From: UMGS1889 sp900556055
GTDB lineage: Bacteria; Bacillota; Clostridia; Oscillospirales; Ruminococcaceae
Direction of reading: 5' to 3'
NCBI GenBank assembly: GCA_902463265.1
Contig: CABQEV010000004.1
Location: 62,001-126,000, forward strand
DNA length: 64,000 bases
Both the position numbers and the translations under genes were made by a program. Shown piece after piece: positions 25,133-34,432 of the stretch; the first letter of the stretch is position 1; every line of letters starts with the position of its first letter. Under the pieces are notes generated by a model. That model ran no database searches. It was not told the DNA's origin and worked only from the letters and a program-made list of their open reading frames with translations.

Positions 25133-26606
25133 GACCGATACCTCCGTTAAAAAAATTTGTGATCTCTGATTTCTTTTCGCACATTTTGTCAAATCTTGAA
25201 ATGTATTCGTATGGATACTTGTAATTGAACACCCTGCTGATCTTTCCCGTTTGCGTGTCATACAGCTTTGTTGAACCCGATGCTCCGCATGCAAGAATAG
25301 TCTGCGCTTCCTCCATTATATAGATGTTGTACAGGCTTTCCTTGCCTGCCTTTGCATAGCCCACATTCTCGAGATTTTTCAGCGTATTTTTCTGCCGATA
25401 GAGATAATACGGGAGATATCCCGCCGATGTCAGACGATCGAAAGAGAAGTTCACCATTTCCTCGATGTTCTCATCGCTCACCATATCCTCCTCGCGGAAA
25501 AGATTTGCCGAGCGCTTTAGCGTCAGCGTGTGGACGGTTATTTCCTCGGGATCAAGATCTATCAGCCTTTCTATGGTATTTTTAAATCCTTCGGGCGTGT
25601 CTGTCGGGAGACCTGCTATCGTGTCCATGTTTATGTTGTCGAAGCCTATCTCACGGGCAAGCCTGAACGCTTTAACAACGCCCTCCGAGTCATGTCTGCG
25701 GCCGATAGCCCTGAGAACACCATCGTTCATCGTCTGCGGATTGACGGAAATTCTCGTTGCGCCCTGCGCTTTTATGACCTTCAGCTTATCGGCAGTGATG
25801 GTATCACATCTGCCTGCTTCTACAGTATATTCACGGATATCCGAAATGTCAAAGCAATTTTTCACTGTTTTCATCACTTTTTCGAGCTGTTCCGCCGAAA
25901 GTGATGAAGGAGTGCCACCGCCGATGTAGATAGTATCGAGCGAAAGTCCCGTTTCACGCATTATGTCAGCCGTGATCCTCAGCTCATCGCAAAGCTTGTC
26001 AACATAGAGCGGAACAAGCTTTTTCGCATTCGGCGTATCAATCGAATGTGAAACGAACGAGCAGTAAATGCATCTTGACGGGCAGAACGGGATCGAAATA
26101 TAAAGGCTGCACGACCGCTTATCAAGCGTATCTAAAGCGTGCTTCTGAGTTGCCGCAGTCAGATATGCAAGCTCGAATTTTCTGTCGGAAATGAAGTATT
26201 TTTCTTTAAGCTTTTCACGGATATCCTCCTTTGAAAAGCCCTCATTCATCAGCGCATTGACCTTTTTTACGGGACGTATCCCTGTTATCGAACCCCACTC
26301 GGGACTTATCCCCGTAAGCTTTCGCAGCATTAGAAACAACATTCTGCACGACTGATATTCCGCTTCATTCTTAGTGGATTTTTCGGGATCTATCGTGACC
26401 TTATCTTCAGAATATCCGCCGTTTCCGAGGGATATTTTCACGCTGACTTCTGTTCCTGTGACGGAAATTTCAATGTTATCTCCGTCCTCATCGGGAACGA
26501 TCTCATCTCCGTCATAGAAAAAAGAAAAATGTCTCAGAGGGAAAAAAAGCTTCAGTATAGCTTCCGTTTCGTATTTGAAATCTGCGCCTTTAAAGCATAC
26601 CGTCAT
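25116..26606 (-). CDS. hemZ: Radical SAM coproporphyrinogen dehydrogenase-like protein HemZ
   Basis: A 496-residue HemN-type radical SAM protein. The cluster motif is FCPSRCIYCSF (CxxxCxxC), preceded by SLYISIPF, then YIGGGTPSSL and NMDTIAGLPTDTPEGF. It has an extra N-terminal 150-residue region typical of HemZ. HemZ is named for oxygen-independent coproporphyrinogen oxidation, but most clostridial members sit in genomes without a full heme pathway and their reaction is unproven. GCAGGAG lies before the ATG at 26606, which is inside the end of the MBL gene (17-base overlap). Confidence 0.88.
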   Translation of the reverse strand: MTVCFKGADFKYETEAILKLFFPLRHFSFFYDGDEIVPDEDGDNIEISVTGTEVSVKISLGNGGYSEDKVTIDPEKSTKNEAEYQSCRMLFLMLRKLTGISPEWGSITGIRPVKKVNALMNEGFSKEDIREKLKEKYFISDRKFELAYLTAATQKHALDTLDKRSCSLYISIPFCPSRCIYCSFVSHSIDTPNAKKLVPLYVDKLCDELRITADIMRETGLSLDTIYIGGGTPSSLSAEQLEKVMKTVKNCFDISDIREYTVEAGRCDTITADKLKVIKAQGATRISVNPQTMNDGVLRAIGRRHDSEGVVKAFRLAREIGFDNINMDTIAGLPTDTPEGFKNTIERLIDLDPEEITVHTLTLKRSANLFREEDMVSDENIEEMVNFSFDRLTSAGYLPYYLYRQKNTLKNLENVGYAKAGKESLYNIYIMEEAQTILACGASGSTKLYDTQTGKISRVFNYKYPYEYISRFDKMCEKKSEITNFFNGGIGHEFCR

Positions 26607-27243
26607 AATCGGAATTCTCCTGCATAAACTGATTGTTTTCCTTTTCATAGCTGAGACGGGTAGGCTCGCCGTGTCCGGGGAATACAACATAATCGGGCTT
26701 ATCATTCAGCTCCGCAATCATGCTGAGCGAATTTTTAAGTGCCTGGAAATTGCCGTCTCTCATGTCGGTGCGTCCTGCGGAAAGCCTGAAAAGCGTATCT
26801 CCGCTGAAAATAATGTCATCGATTATATAGCATACCGAGCCGCTTGAATGTCCCGCTGTAAGCATTACCCTGAACTTCAGCTCGTCCTGTTCGATGATAT
26901 CGTTATGGCTTAAAGTCTTGTACTCCTCAACGGGATCGACAGGCGGCATTCTGAAAAATGCGGACAGATTCATAGTCTGATTTGACAGCTTTGAAGCATC
27001 GTTTGAATGGATATACACCTCGCAGCATGTCTTTTCACGCAGCTCCTCAGCAGCACCGATGTGATCGAAATGCCCGTGAGTGAGCAGTATCTTTTTAAGC
27101 GTAAAGCCGTTTTCCTTCATCATTCCGATAATGCCGTCAGCATTGCACGGCGCATCTATCAGCACGGCATTTTTCTTTTCGGAAACTACCGCATAGCAGT
27201 TCACTCCGAAAGCGCCCATGTTATCAAAAGTAAACATTTCCAT
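26590..27243 (-). CDS. MBL-fold metallohydrolase, glyoxalase II-like
   Basis: A 217-residue metallo-beta-lactamase-fold hydrolase with THGHFDHIGAA, TAGHSSGSVCYI, SGDTLF and FPGHGEPT, the complete binuclear metal set. Typical reactions are thioester hydrolysis such as S-lactoylglutathione, or related small thioesters. The ATG at 27243 follows GGAG at nine bases; an upstream TTG is part of that site. It lies between relA and hemZ, a common arrangement in Clostridia. Confidence 0.88.
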   Translation of the reverse strand: MEMFTFDNMGAFGVNCYAVVSEKKNAVLIDAPCNADGIIGMMKENGFTLKKILLTHGHFDHIGAAEELREKTCCEVYIHSNDASKLSNQTMNLSAFFRMPPVDPVEEYKTLSHNDIIEQDELKFRVMLTAGHSSGSVCYIIDDIIFSGDTLFRLSAGRTDMRDGNFQALKNSLSMIAELNDKPDYVVFPGHGEPTRLSYEKENNQFMQENSDYDGML

Positions 27244-27263
27244 AGAATTTATCTCCAATCAGG

Positions 27264-29480
27264 TTATTTTCCCGTTCTGTCTACCGAGGTCACGCCCTCT
27301 ATCTTTTTGATCCTTGTGATTATATTGTTAAGCTGCTCCATTCCCGCAATGCTGACTGTGATAATTACGTTTGCATTGCCGTTTTTCAGCTCTCTTGCGT
27401 TCATCTCGTTTATCGGGATATGCATTTCGGAAAGTGCCGAAACGACCTCCGCAAGCAGTCCTGTTCTGTCGGAAGATACGATATCGAGAGTTGTGCGGTA
27501 TGTGCTTCCGCCGGGCTTCTTTGCATCATCAGCCCATTTGAGAGGATGCCATCTGCCAAGCTCGATATTGTTTTTGACAGCCGAGCGGTAATTTATGCAG
27601 TCCTTCTTATGGACGGAAATTCCGTGTCCCTTGGTAGTAAATCCTACGATCTCATCACCCGGGAGAGGGTTGCAGCACTGAGCATATTTAACAAGGATAC
27701 TGTTGTGTCCGTCAAGAATAATATCCCCGCCGTGCTTTGAGGGATTGTATGCGGGTATCTCAAGCGGCTGTTCCGCAGTTTCCTTTTCGTCCTTGTAATT
27801 CTTCGTGTAATTGTCCTTAAGACGCTGCATCATTCTCGAAAGTATGATTCCGCCGTAACCTACCGCAGCATAGAAATCATCGAGAGTTGCGCAGTTGTGA
27901 CGGCGCATATCGTCCGCAAGGAACTCAGGCAGCTTTTCCTCGGGAACACGAATGAAATTCCTTCGGAACTCGTTCTCGACCTCCTGCTTTCCCTGAATGA
28001 TATTCTCCTCACGGCGTTCCTTCTTGAACCATGAGCGTATCTTGGATTTTGCTTCGTTTGTTTTCGCAATATCGAGCCATGCACGGTTAGGTCCGTGATC
28101 GGGATTTTTCGATGTGATGATCTCGACAATTTCACCTGTTTTTATCTGATAATCGAGCGATACAAGCTTTCCGTCTACCTTTGCGCCCGTCATCTTATGT
28201 CCGACTGCTGTGTGGATAGCATACGCAAAATCAATGATAGTTGCGCCGAGAGGAAGTGAGATCATGTCGCCCTTTGGTGTGAACGCAAAAACATCTTCGG
28301 GTGCGAGGTCGCTCTTTATCGTGCGGACGATCTCCTCAACATCATCTGTTTCCTGCTGCGCTTCGATTATCTGGCGTATCCATGCAAGTCTGCTTTCGAG
28401 CTTGTCCTTGCCGCTTATGCCCTCTTTGTATTTCCAGTGCGCAGCGATACCGTATTCAGCGGTATAATGCATATCCCACGTTCTGATCTGCACTTCAAAC
28501 GGGATACCCTCCCTGCCTATTACAGTTGTATGCAGCGACTGATACATATTCGCCTTTGGCGTTGAAATATAATCCTTGAAACGGTTCGGGATAGGTCTGT
28601 ACATATCGTGGATAACACCCAGCGCATTATAGCACTCCGCAACAGTGTTCACAATGATCCTGACCGCATATTTATCGTATATCTCATCGAAATTTTTCCC
28701 CTGGATATATGCCTTTTTGTATATGCCGTAGATGCTCTTTACACGTCCGTCGATCTGCATATTTTCGGGAAATTTCTCTTCCCTTAATCTCTCGCCGATC
28801 TTTTCCTTTATAGAGTCGATGAATGCTTCTCTTTCATCTTTGCGCTTATTGAGCATCTGCTCGATCTCGCCGTATGCATAAGGATCAAGATATCTGAAGG
28901 AGAGGTCCTCCAGCTCCTCCTTGATGGAACGTATTCCGAGTCTGTGAGCGATAGGCGCATAGATGTTCATTGTTTCGAGCGCTGTATTTCTCTGCTTGTG
29001 CGCAGGACGGAAATGCAGCGTTCTCATGTTATGCAGACGGTCGCAGAGCTTGATTATGATGACTCTTATATCCTGAGACATTGCAAGGAGTATCTTGCGG
29101 ACGTTTTCCGCCTGCTGCTCCTCCTTTGTGAAAAGCGGTATTTTTCCGAGCTTTGTAACACCGTCAACGAGCATCGCAACATCTGTGCCGAAAAGCTTTT
29201 TCAGCTCATCGAGAGTAGCGTCCGTGTCCTCAACGACATCGTGGAGCATCGCTGCGCATATCGTATCGGTATCCATGCCGAGTTCAAGCAGGATAAACGA
29301 AACGGCAAGCGGGTGCGTTATATACGGCTCGCCCGACGACCTGACCTGATTTGCATGAGCTTTTGCCGCAAATTCATAAGCCGATATTATCTTGCTGAGA
29401 TCGTACTGACGGTCTCCGTCGAGTATTTTCTGTATAAGTGCGTCAATGGTACAAACAGTTTCAGTGCTTTTCATGATCAT
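27264..29480 (-). CDS. relA: Bifunctional (p)ppGpp synthetase/hydrolase
   Basis: A 738-residue Rel protein that makes and degrades the stringent-response alarmone. Domains in order: HD hydrolase (SGEPYITHPLAVS, AAMLHDVVEDT), synthetase (the YQSLHTTVIG segment and EVQIRTWDMHYTAEYGIAAHW), TGS (EDVFAFTPKGDMISLPLGATIIDFAYAIHTAVG), a helical/zinc-finger-like region with CCNPLPGDEIVGF, and the C-terminal ACT domain (RTGLLAEVVSALSEM). HD residues are intact, so hydrolase activity is expected. The start may be 29480 or 29474; both ATGs follow AAAGG. It lies 20 bases after recJ. Confidence 0.95.
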   Translation of the reverse strand: MIMKSTETVCTIDALIQKILDGDRQYDLSKIISAYEFAAKAHANQVRSSGEPYITHPLAVSFILLELGMDTDTICAAMLHDVVEDTDATLDELKKLFGTDVAMLVDGVTKLGKIPLFTKEEQQAENVRKILLAMSQDIRVIIIKLCDRLHNMRTLHFRPAHKQRNTALETMNIYAPIAHRLGIRSIKEELEDLSFRYLDPYAYGEIEQMLNKRKDEREAFIDSIKEKIGERLREEKFPENMQIDGRVKSIYGIYKKAYIQGKNFDEIYDKYAVRIIVNTVAECYNALGVIHDMYRPIPNRFKDYISTPKANMYQSLHTTVIGREGIPFEVQIRTWDMHYTAEYGIAAHWKYKEGISGKDKLESRLAWIRQIIEAQQETDDVEEIVRTIKSDLAPEDVFAFTPKGDMISLPLGATIIDFAYAIHTAVGHKMTGAKVDGKLVSLDYQIKTGEIVEIITSKNPDHGPNRAWLDIAKTNEAKSKIRSWFKKERREENIIQGKQEVENEFRRNFIRVPEEKLPEFLADDMRRHNCATLDDFYAAVGYGGIILSRMMQRLKDNYTKNYKDEKETAEQPLEIPAYNPSKHGGDIILDGHNSILVKYAQCCNPLPGDEIVGFTTKGHGISVHKKDCINYRSAVKNNIELGRWHPLKWADDAKKPGGSTYRTTLDIVSSDRTGLLAEVVSALSEMHIPINEMNARELKNGNANVIITVSIAGMEQLNNIITRIKKIEGVTSVDRTGK

Positions 29481-29500
29481 CACAACCTTTGCAGATAAAA

Positions 29501-31549
29501 TTATCGTATGCGTAAAGAAGCATAAATATCGCTTTTTCCCGAACGAAGTGCCGAAAGTATCTCCGACTGTTCGAGATCGACCTTGCCCTCGGTCTTTATG
29601 AGTGCCGCAGTCTGTGCAAGGCGGTCAAGTGAAACAAGTCCCTTTTCCTCAAAAATGTCGATGCACACCCTGAATTTGCAGTAGTTTATGCTGTCGCACA
29701 CAGCGTTCGTGAATATCATATCAAGGCTCTGCGGCTTATCCTTTATGCATTTGTATATCTTAACAAGCTCCGCTCTTTCGGGGATAACACGCTGTATCAG
29801 CCTGCTGTCGATGTTCTCTCCCCTTCTGAGTGACTCGTAAGCGTCCTTTGCGGCGAAATATTTCTGCTGTGAGATGCCGCATTTTCTGTAATCGGAAATG
29901 CGCACATTCACCGACGTTCTGCCGTTGTATGTATTTACCTCGGGAAATACCAGCAGATCGAGCATATCGCCGACCTGCGGAGAAAATGTGTCTGTCGGCG
30001 TACCGAAAAGAAGTCCCGCAAGCTTTACCCCGCCGTAATCCAGCGCAAGCTTGGTGTGCCGTCCCTCGGAAAGCGCACGGATCTCGGTTATCCTTGCCCC
30101 ATGCATAAGAAACACAGGCTTGGGATTTGCCGCTCCGAACGGTTCAAGCACCGACAGACCCCTGACCTCATCAGCCGCAAGATCGGCAGGCATGATCGCC
30201 TTGTCCGCCGAAACCGTAACACTTGGCATCTCATGGAATGTCTCATCGGCATAACACTGGAGCTTTTCCACAAATTCCGGCAGATCATCGGGCATAAGCG
30301 AAAATCCGCCCGCACCGCTGTGTCCGCCGTATTTTGTCAGAACGTCCGAGCAGTATTTCAGTGCCGAGAACACGGAAAAACCTTCAGGTGCTCTCGCCGA
30401 GCCTCTTGCCTCGCCGTTTTCGATCGACACAATGAACACAGGCTTTCCCGTGCGTTCCTCTATCTTTGCGGCAGCTATGCCGATAACTCCGTGATGCCAG
30501 CCCTCGCCCGCAAAAACAAGCACCTTTCTGTCACATTCAAACGGATTTCTGCGGATAAAATCCTCAATTCCCATGATTATCCGCTTTTCTTCCTCACGCC
30601 TGCTTGCATTGTATCCGCAGAGAATATCGGCAAGCAGCTTTGCTTCATCTTCGTCCTCGGTAAGCAGCAGACGAACAGCATCAGATGCAGAGCCGAAACG
30701 TCCCGATGCATTTATCCTCGGCGCAAGCGTGAAAGCAAGATCTGTCGATGTATAAGGCGGCTTCATTCCAGACGCTTCGATAAGCGCCTTCAAGCCGATG
30801 TTTGCAGTGTTTTCAAGATAGTGAAGTCCCGTCCTGACGATGTATCTGTTCTCGCCTTTAAGCGGCACGACATCCGCAACGGTAGCTATCGCCGCAATGT
30901 CGGAAAACTGTTCCATAGCCGCCGTGTAATCGCCGCCCTCCATAGCAGCGATAAGCCTGAGAACGAGTCCGCAGCCGCAGAGATCCTTGAATTCCGAAAG
31001 ATCGTCAGCACGGTGCATATCCACAACAGCCTCCGCCCTCGGCAGCGTTTCCGACGGCTGATGATGGTCTGTGACGATAAGCTTCATTCCCAGCTCATAG
31101 ATAAGCTCAGCCTCATCGATAGCCGAAATGCCGTTATCTACTGTTATTATAAGCTCAGTGCCCTTTTCATGAAGTCTGCGGATATTGTCGGCATTAAGTC
31201 CATAGCCGTCCGCACGTTCGTTGATAAAGAAGCTGACATTTGCGCCCATGCATTCAAGATAGGAATAAAGCGCAGCTGTCGCCGTGATACCGTCGCAGTC
31301 GTAATCTCCGTAGATGCAGATGTTCGTCATGCTGTCGGCAGCTTCGGTTATGAAGTCGGCAGCCTTGTCCATATCCGACGTGATGAACGGATCCGACGGT
31401 TCGCTGTCCGCAAAAAAGCTCTGCGCCTGTTCAATTGTGCCTATGCCCCTTGCCGAAAGCACCTCGGCGCACAGTCTTGGCAGCCCGCCTTTCAGCATAA
31501 GCATATCGGACGCAGCCTTTTCCGGTTTACGGATCTTCCACTTTATCAT
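29501..31549 (-). CDS. recJ: Single-stranded-DNA-specific exonuclease RecJ
   Basis: A 682-residue DHH-family 5'-3' exonuclease used in recombination repair. Metal-binding motifs are YGDYDCDGITA, TVDNGIS, VTDHHQP and the DHHA1 block KYGGHSGAGGFSL; the OB-fold and an extra C-terminal region follow. The ATG at 31549 has GGGGAG five bases before it. First gene of the operon recJ-relA-MBL-hemZ-zinc ribbon-rlmD-GNAT. Confidence 0.95.
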   Translation of the reverse strand: MIKWKIRKPEKAASDMLMLKGGLPRLCAEVLSARGIGTIEQAQSFFADSEPSDPFITSDMDKAADFITEAADSMTNICIYGDYDCDGITATAALYSYLECMGANVSFFINERADGYGLNADNIRRLHEKGTELIITVDNGISAIDEAELIYELGMKLIVTDHHQPSETLPRAEAVVDMHRADDLSEFKDLCGCGLVLRLIAAMEGGDYTAAMEQFSDIAAIATVADVVPLKGENRYIVRTGLHYLENTANIGLKALIEASGMKPPYTSTDLAFTLAPRINASGRFGSASDAVRLLLTEDEDEAKLLADILCGYNASRREEEKRIIMGIEDFIRRNPFECDRKVLVFAGEGWHHGVIGIAAAKIEERTGKPVFIVSIENGEARGSARAPEGFSVFSALKYCSDVLTKYGGHSGAGGFSLMPDDLPEFVEKLQCYADETFHEMPSVTVSADKAIMPADLAADEVRGLSVLEPFGAANPKPVFLMHGARITEIRALSEGRHTKLALDYGGVKLAGLLFGTPTDTFSPQVGDMLDLLVFPEVNTYNGRTSVNVRISDYRKCGISQQKYFAAKDAYESLRRGENIDSRLIQRVIPERAELVKIYKCIKDKPQSLDMIFTNAVCDSINYCKFRVCIDIFEEKGLVSLDRLAQTAALIKTEGKVDLEQSEILSALRSGKSDIYASLRIR

Positions 31550-31588
31550 ACAAACTCCCCACAGCAAGCAAAATTATTCATAATCTTC

Positions 31589-31617
31589 ATTATAACATTT
31601 TTCGATGAAACAATCAA
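31589..31617 (-). promoter_or_regulatory. Promoter of the recJ-relA operon
   Basis: Minus strand TTGATT (31617-31612), 17-base spacer, TATAAT (31594-31589), 40 bases before the recJ ATG. Confidence 0.8.
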
Positions 31618-31634
31618 GGATTTTTATTTATATA

Positions 31635-31760
31635 TTTTACTTTGTGATATGCGTGGCTTTTGACAAATACAGCAGCTTTTGCTTTCCCTGCGGCTTTTCT
31701 CAGCTGTCGGTCATGGAATGTCCCCCGAAAAAGCGGGCATCACGCCGATATAATGCCCCC
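31635..31760. repeat. Intergenic repeat element, copy A
   Basis: A 126-base element with a left end TTTTACTTTGTGATATGC and a right end CATCACGCCGATATAATGCC. The distance from the first base to CACGCC is 106 bases, the same as in copies B (45600) and C (60087); the middle is diverged. It lies between the divergent promoters of recJ and the flavin-binding gene and fills most of this 325-base intergenic region. The right end contains a short inverted repeat GGGCAT/ATGCCC. Confidence 0.7.
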
Positions 31761-31762
31761 TG

Positions 31763-31791
31763 TTGATTTTTTAATCTTTATATGCTATAAT
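31763..31791 (+). promoter_or_regulatory. Promoter of the flavin-binding/TfoX/aldo-keto reductase operon
   Basis: TTGATT (31763-31768), 17-base spacer, TATAAT (31786-31791). The -35 starts two bases after the right end of repeat copy A. Confidence 0.8.
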
Positions 31792-31874
31792 ATCCGAAAA
31801 CAGAACAAAAGAGTGGCCTTCTCAGGCAGAAGCAGGCAGATACGATAAAATTAAAAGATGAAGGAATGATATCT

Positions 31875-32351
31875 ATGTTCAGAAAAATGAGAAGATTCAA
31901 GCAGCAGCTTGAAGAAAGCGAATGCATCGAACTGCTGAAAAGCGAACCCAGAGGCGTTCTCTCGCTTATAGGCGATAACGGCTATCCCTACGGAATTCCG
32001 ATGGATCATTTCTACTGTGAAGAAAACGGCAGACTGTATTTTCACTGCGCAAAGGAAGGTCACAAGACAGACGCACTGACCGCCTGCGACAAGGTGTCCT
32101 ACTGCGTTATGGACAAGGGTTACAGAAAGGAGGGAGAATGGCCGCTGCATATAAAAAGCGTGATCGTTTTCGGCAGGATATCCCCCGTCAGCGATCCCGA
32201 AAAAGCGCTTGAAATGTGCCGCAGACTGGCATCAAAATTCACCGATGACGCTGACTATATAAACGACGAGATCGAACGCTGCAGGGACAGAGTTCTGTGC
32301 CTTGAGCTTGTCCCCGAGCATATCACGGGAAAGCTTGTTAAGGAGTCATAA
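31875..32351 (+). CDS. Pyridoxamine 5'-phosphate oxidase-family flavin-binding protein (NimA-like)
   Basis: A 158-residue split-barrel protein: CIELLKSEPRGVLSLIGDNGYPYGIPMDHFYCEENGRLYFHCAKEGHKTDAL is the standard FMN/heme-contacting half, followed by VSYCVMD and SVIVFGRI. Relatives include nitroimidazole-resistance NimA proteins, but most chromosomal members are of unknown function. AAGGA is nine bases before the ATG at 31875. Three genes (this one, TfoX-N, aldo/keto reductase) are spaced by two bases each. Confidence 0.87.
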   Translation: MFRKMRRFKQQLEESECIELLKSEPRGVLSLIGDNGYPYGIPMDHFYCEENGRLYFHCAKEGHKTDALTACDKVSYCVMDKGYRKEGEWPLHIKSVIVFGRISPVSDPEKALEMCRRLASKFTDDADYINDEIERCRDRVLCLELVPEHITGKLVKES

Positions 32352-32353
32352 AT

Positions 32354-32686
32354 ATGTCATCGGGAAAAGAATATCTCCGGTTTATCCTTGAACAACTCTC
32401 CGATCTCGATGAGATAAAATACCGCCAAATGATGGGCGAATATATCATCTGTTACAAGGGTAAGATCGCCGCCTGTATCTGTGATGACAGACTGCTTGTA
32501 AAGCCTGTGGATTCGGCAGTGCGCCTTATCCCGAACGCTGTTTATGAGCCGCCGTATGAGGGCGCAAAGGACATGATATTAGTTGAAAATGTTGACAGCA
32601 GAGATTTTCTGACCGAGCTTTTTGAAGCTATGTATGATGAGCTTCCGATGCCGAAAATAAAAAACAAGAAACCAAAAGGAGACTGA
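32354..32686 (+). CDS. TfoX/Sxy N-terminal domain protein
   Basis: A 110-residue protein equal to the N-terminal domain of TfoX/Sxy only: LSDLDEIKYRQMMGEYIICYKGKIAACICDDRLLVKPV, and YEPPYEGAKDMILVE. In gamma-proteobacteria full Sxy activates competence genes; single-domain clostridial versions have no proven role. It ends with a basic KNKKPKGD tail. Two bases separate it from its neighbours on each side. Confidence 0.88.
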   Translation: MSSGKEYLRFILEQLSDLDEIKYRQMMGEYIICYKGKIAACICDDRLLVKPVDSAVRLIPNAVYEPPYEGAKDMILVENVDSRDFLTELFEAMYDELPMPKIKNKKPKGD

Positions 32687-32688
32687 AA

Positions 32689-33684
32689 ATGTATACACCC
32701 AACGATAAAAGATATGAAAATATGACCTACCGCCGCTGCGGAAAAAGCGGACTTATGCTGCCTGTTGTATCCCTCGGATTCTGGCAGAATTTCGGATATC
32801 AGGATAATTTTGCAAATGCCGAAAAAATGGTGCAGATCGCTTTTGATCTCGGCATCTGCCACTTCGATCTCGCAAATAATTACGGCAATCCGTATAACGG
32901 TTCTGCCGAGGAAAACTTCGGACTTATCCTCGACCGCAGAATGAGACAGTTCCGTGACGAAATGTGCATCTCCACAAAAGCGGGCTATGATATGTGGGAC
33001 GGACCTTACGGACAGAAAAACGGCTCACGGAAGTATCTTACCGCAAGCCTTGACCGGAGCTTAAAACGAATGAAGCTCGATTATGTGGATATTTTCTATC
33101 ACCATATTTTCGACCCCGACACGCCTATGGAGGAGACTGCTCTTGCTCTCGATAATGCAGTACGTCAGGGCAAGGCGCTTTATGTCGGCATATCGAACTA
33201 TAACAAGGAGCAGACAGAGGAGATCATGGCAATATTCAAGGAGCTGAAAACACCGTTCATTGTAAATCAGCCATCTTATTCCATGCTCAACAGATGGATA
33301 GAGCGTGACGGTCTGCGTGATTTTGCGTCCGAAAACGGAGTAGGCCTTGCCGTTTTCTCCCCTCTTTATCAGGGACTTCTGACTGACAGATATCTCCACG
33401 GGATCCCTGCAGATTCAAGAGTCGGAAAGGGCAGAACATGGATAAGGGACGAGATAACCGACACTATGATCGCACGCCTTAACAAGCTGAATGAAATTGC
33501 CGCAAACAGAGGTCAGAAGCTCTCGCAGATGGCTCTTTCGTGGGTGCTCAGAGAGGGCAAGGTCACAACCGTTCTTATCGGCGCAAGCAGTCCCGAACAG
33601 ATACGGGAAAATGCCGAATGTGCCGCAAAAACCGATTTCACACCCGATGAGATCGCCGCAATAGAAGCTGTCCTCAACAGTTAA
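32689..33684 (+). CDS. Aldo/keto reductase, L-glyceraldehyde-3-phosphate reductase-like
   Basis: A 331-residue NADPH-dependent reductase close to YghZ/Gpr: FWQNFGYQDNF, CHFDLANNYGNPYNGSAEENFG (catalytic Asp and Tyr), STKAGYDMWDGPYG (Lys), YHHIFDPDTPMEE (His) and NQPSYSMLNRWIE. The family detoxifies short aldehydes such as methylglyoxal and L-glyceraldehyde 3-phosphate. Its 3' end overlaps the convergent HAD gene by 11 bases. Confidence 0.9.
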   Translation: MYTPNDKRYENMTYRRCGKSGLMLPVVSLGFWQNFGYQDNFANAEKMVQIAFDLGICHFDLANNYGNPYNGSAEENFGLILDRRMRQFRDEMCISTKAGYDMWDGPYGQKNGSRKYLTASLDRSLKRMKLDYVDIFYHHIFDPDTPMEETALALDNAVRQGKALYVGISNYNKEQTEEIMAIFKELKTPFIVNQPSYSMLNRWIERDGLRDFASENGVGLAVFSPLYQGLLTDRYLHGIPADSRVGKGRTWIRDEITDTMIARLNKLNEIAANRGQKLSQMALSWVLREGKVTTVLIGASSPEQIRENAECAAKTDFTPDEIAAIEAVLNS

Positions 33685-34414
33685 GCGACAGCAGAAAATC
33701 GGCAAGCTCGGAAATATTTTTCACCGTCATATCTGCGGGAATATCTTCTTCGGGAGATGTTCCCGCATAGTTGTTCCATACCGAAAAAATTCCGATTTTC
33801 TGCGGGATCTCCGTATCCCACACGGGATTATCCCCGATCATGACTGTTTCTTCGGGAGATGTTTTCAGCCGTCTGAGCGCAAGCCTGAATATACGTTCAT
33901 CAGGCTTGGATAATCCGACTTCCGTATCAATAAGTATCTCGTCAAAAAGCGGCTCCAGACCGAACCGGGTGATCTTTTCACGCTGACCCTCCGAGCTTCC
34001 GTTCGTTATAAGCGCAGTTTTCATTCCCGCCGATCTTATCCGCCGCAGCGCACTGAGAGAACCGTCAAACAGGCAGACGCAGTTCTTCTGAAGATCCGTG
34101 TATTCATCTGCGGTTTTTATCAAAAGTTCCTTGTCGGATATGCCAAGCTTAGGCATTGCGATAAGCATTACCTCACGCCTTGCCTCCCTGATATGTTCAC
34201 GTCCCCACTTATGCCGCACAGGATCCGACCAGTATTCATGCTTAACACTGTCCAGAATATTTTTCATCTCATCAGCCGAATAATCAACAGGATTTTCCGC
34301 CGTAAATTTTTCGCATATGATCTTCCATGCTTTTTCCGATGCGCCGAAGTAGGATACTATCGTATCGTCAAGGTCGAACATTACGGCTTTCGGACGTTTT
34401 TCCAGCTTATTCAT
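33674..34414 (-). CDS. HAD-superfamily phosphatase (YjjG/GS1-like)
   Basis: A 246-residue HAD hydrolase with motif I MFDLDDTIV (nucleophile and acid Asp), motif II LITNGS, motif III Lys in VGLSKPDERIF and motif IV MIGDNPVWDTE. Inserted cap helices suggest a C1 cap, as in pyrimidine 5'-nucleotidase YjjG or phosphoglycolate-type enzymes. Substrate unknown. It follows the DUF6179 gene by 18 bases and may be co-transcribed. Confidence 0.88.
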   Translation of the reverse strand: MNKLEKRPKAVMFDLDDTIVSYFGASEKAWKIICEKFTAENPVDYSADEMKNILDSVKHEYWSDPVRHKWGREHIREARREVMLIAMPKLGISDKELLIKTADEYTDLQKNCVCLFDGSLSALRRIRSAGMKTALITNGSSEGQREKITRFGLEPLFDEILIDTEVGLSKPDERIFRLALRRLKTSPEETVMIGDNPVWDTEIPQKIGIFSVWNNYAGTSPEEDIPADMTVKNISELADFLLSLNC

Positions 34415-34432
34415 CTTATCATCACCTTTAAA

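Noticed and set aside
30056..31663. A long open frame (535 codons) on the plus strand
   Set aside because: It lies opposite recJ, has no ribosome binding site, and its composition (Arg/Ser/His-rich) is that of a mirror of a real gene; recJ motifs on the other strand are unambiguous.
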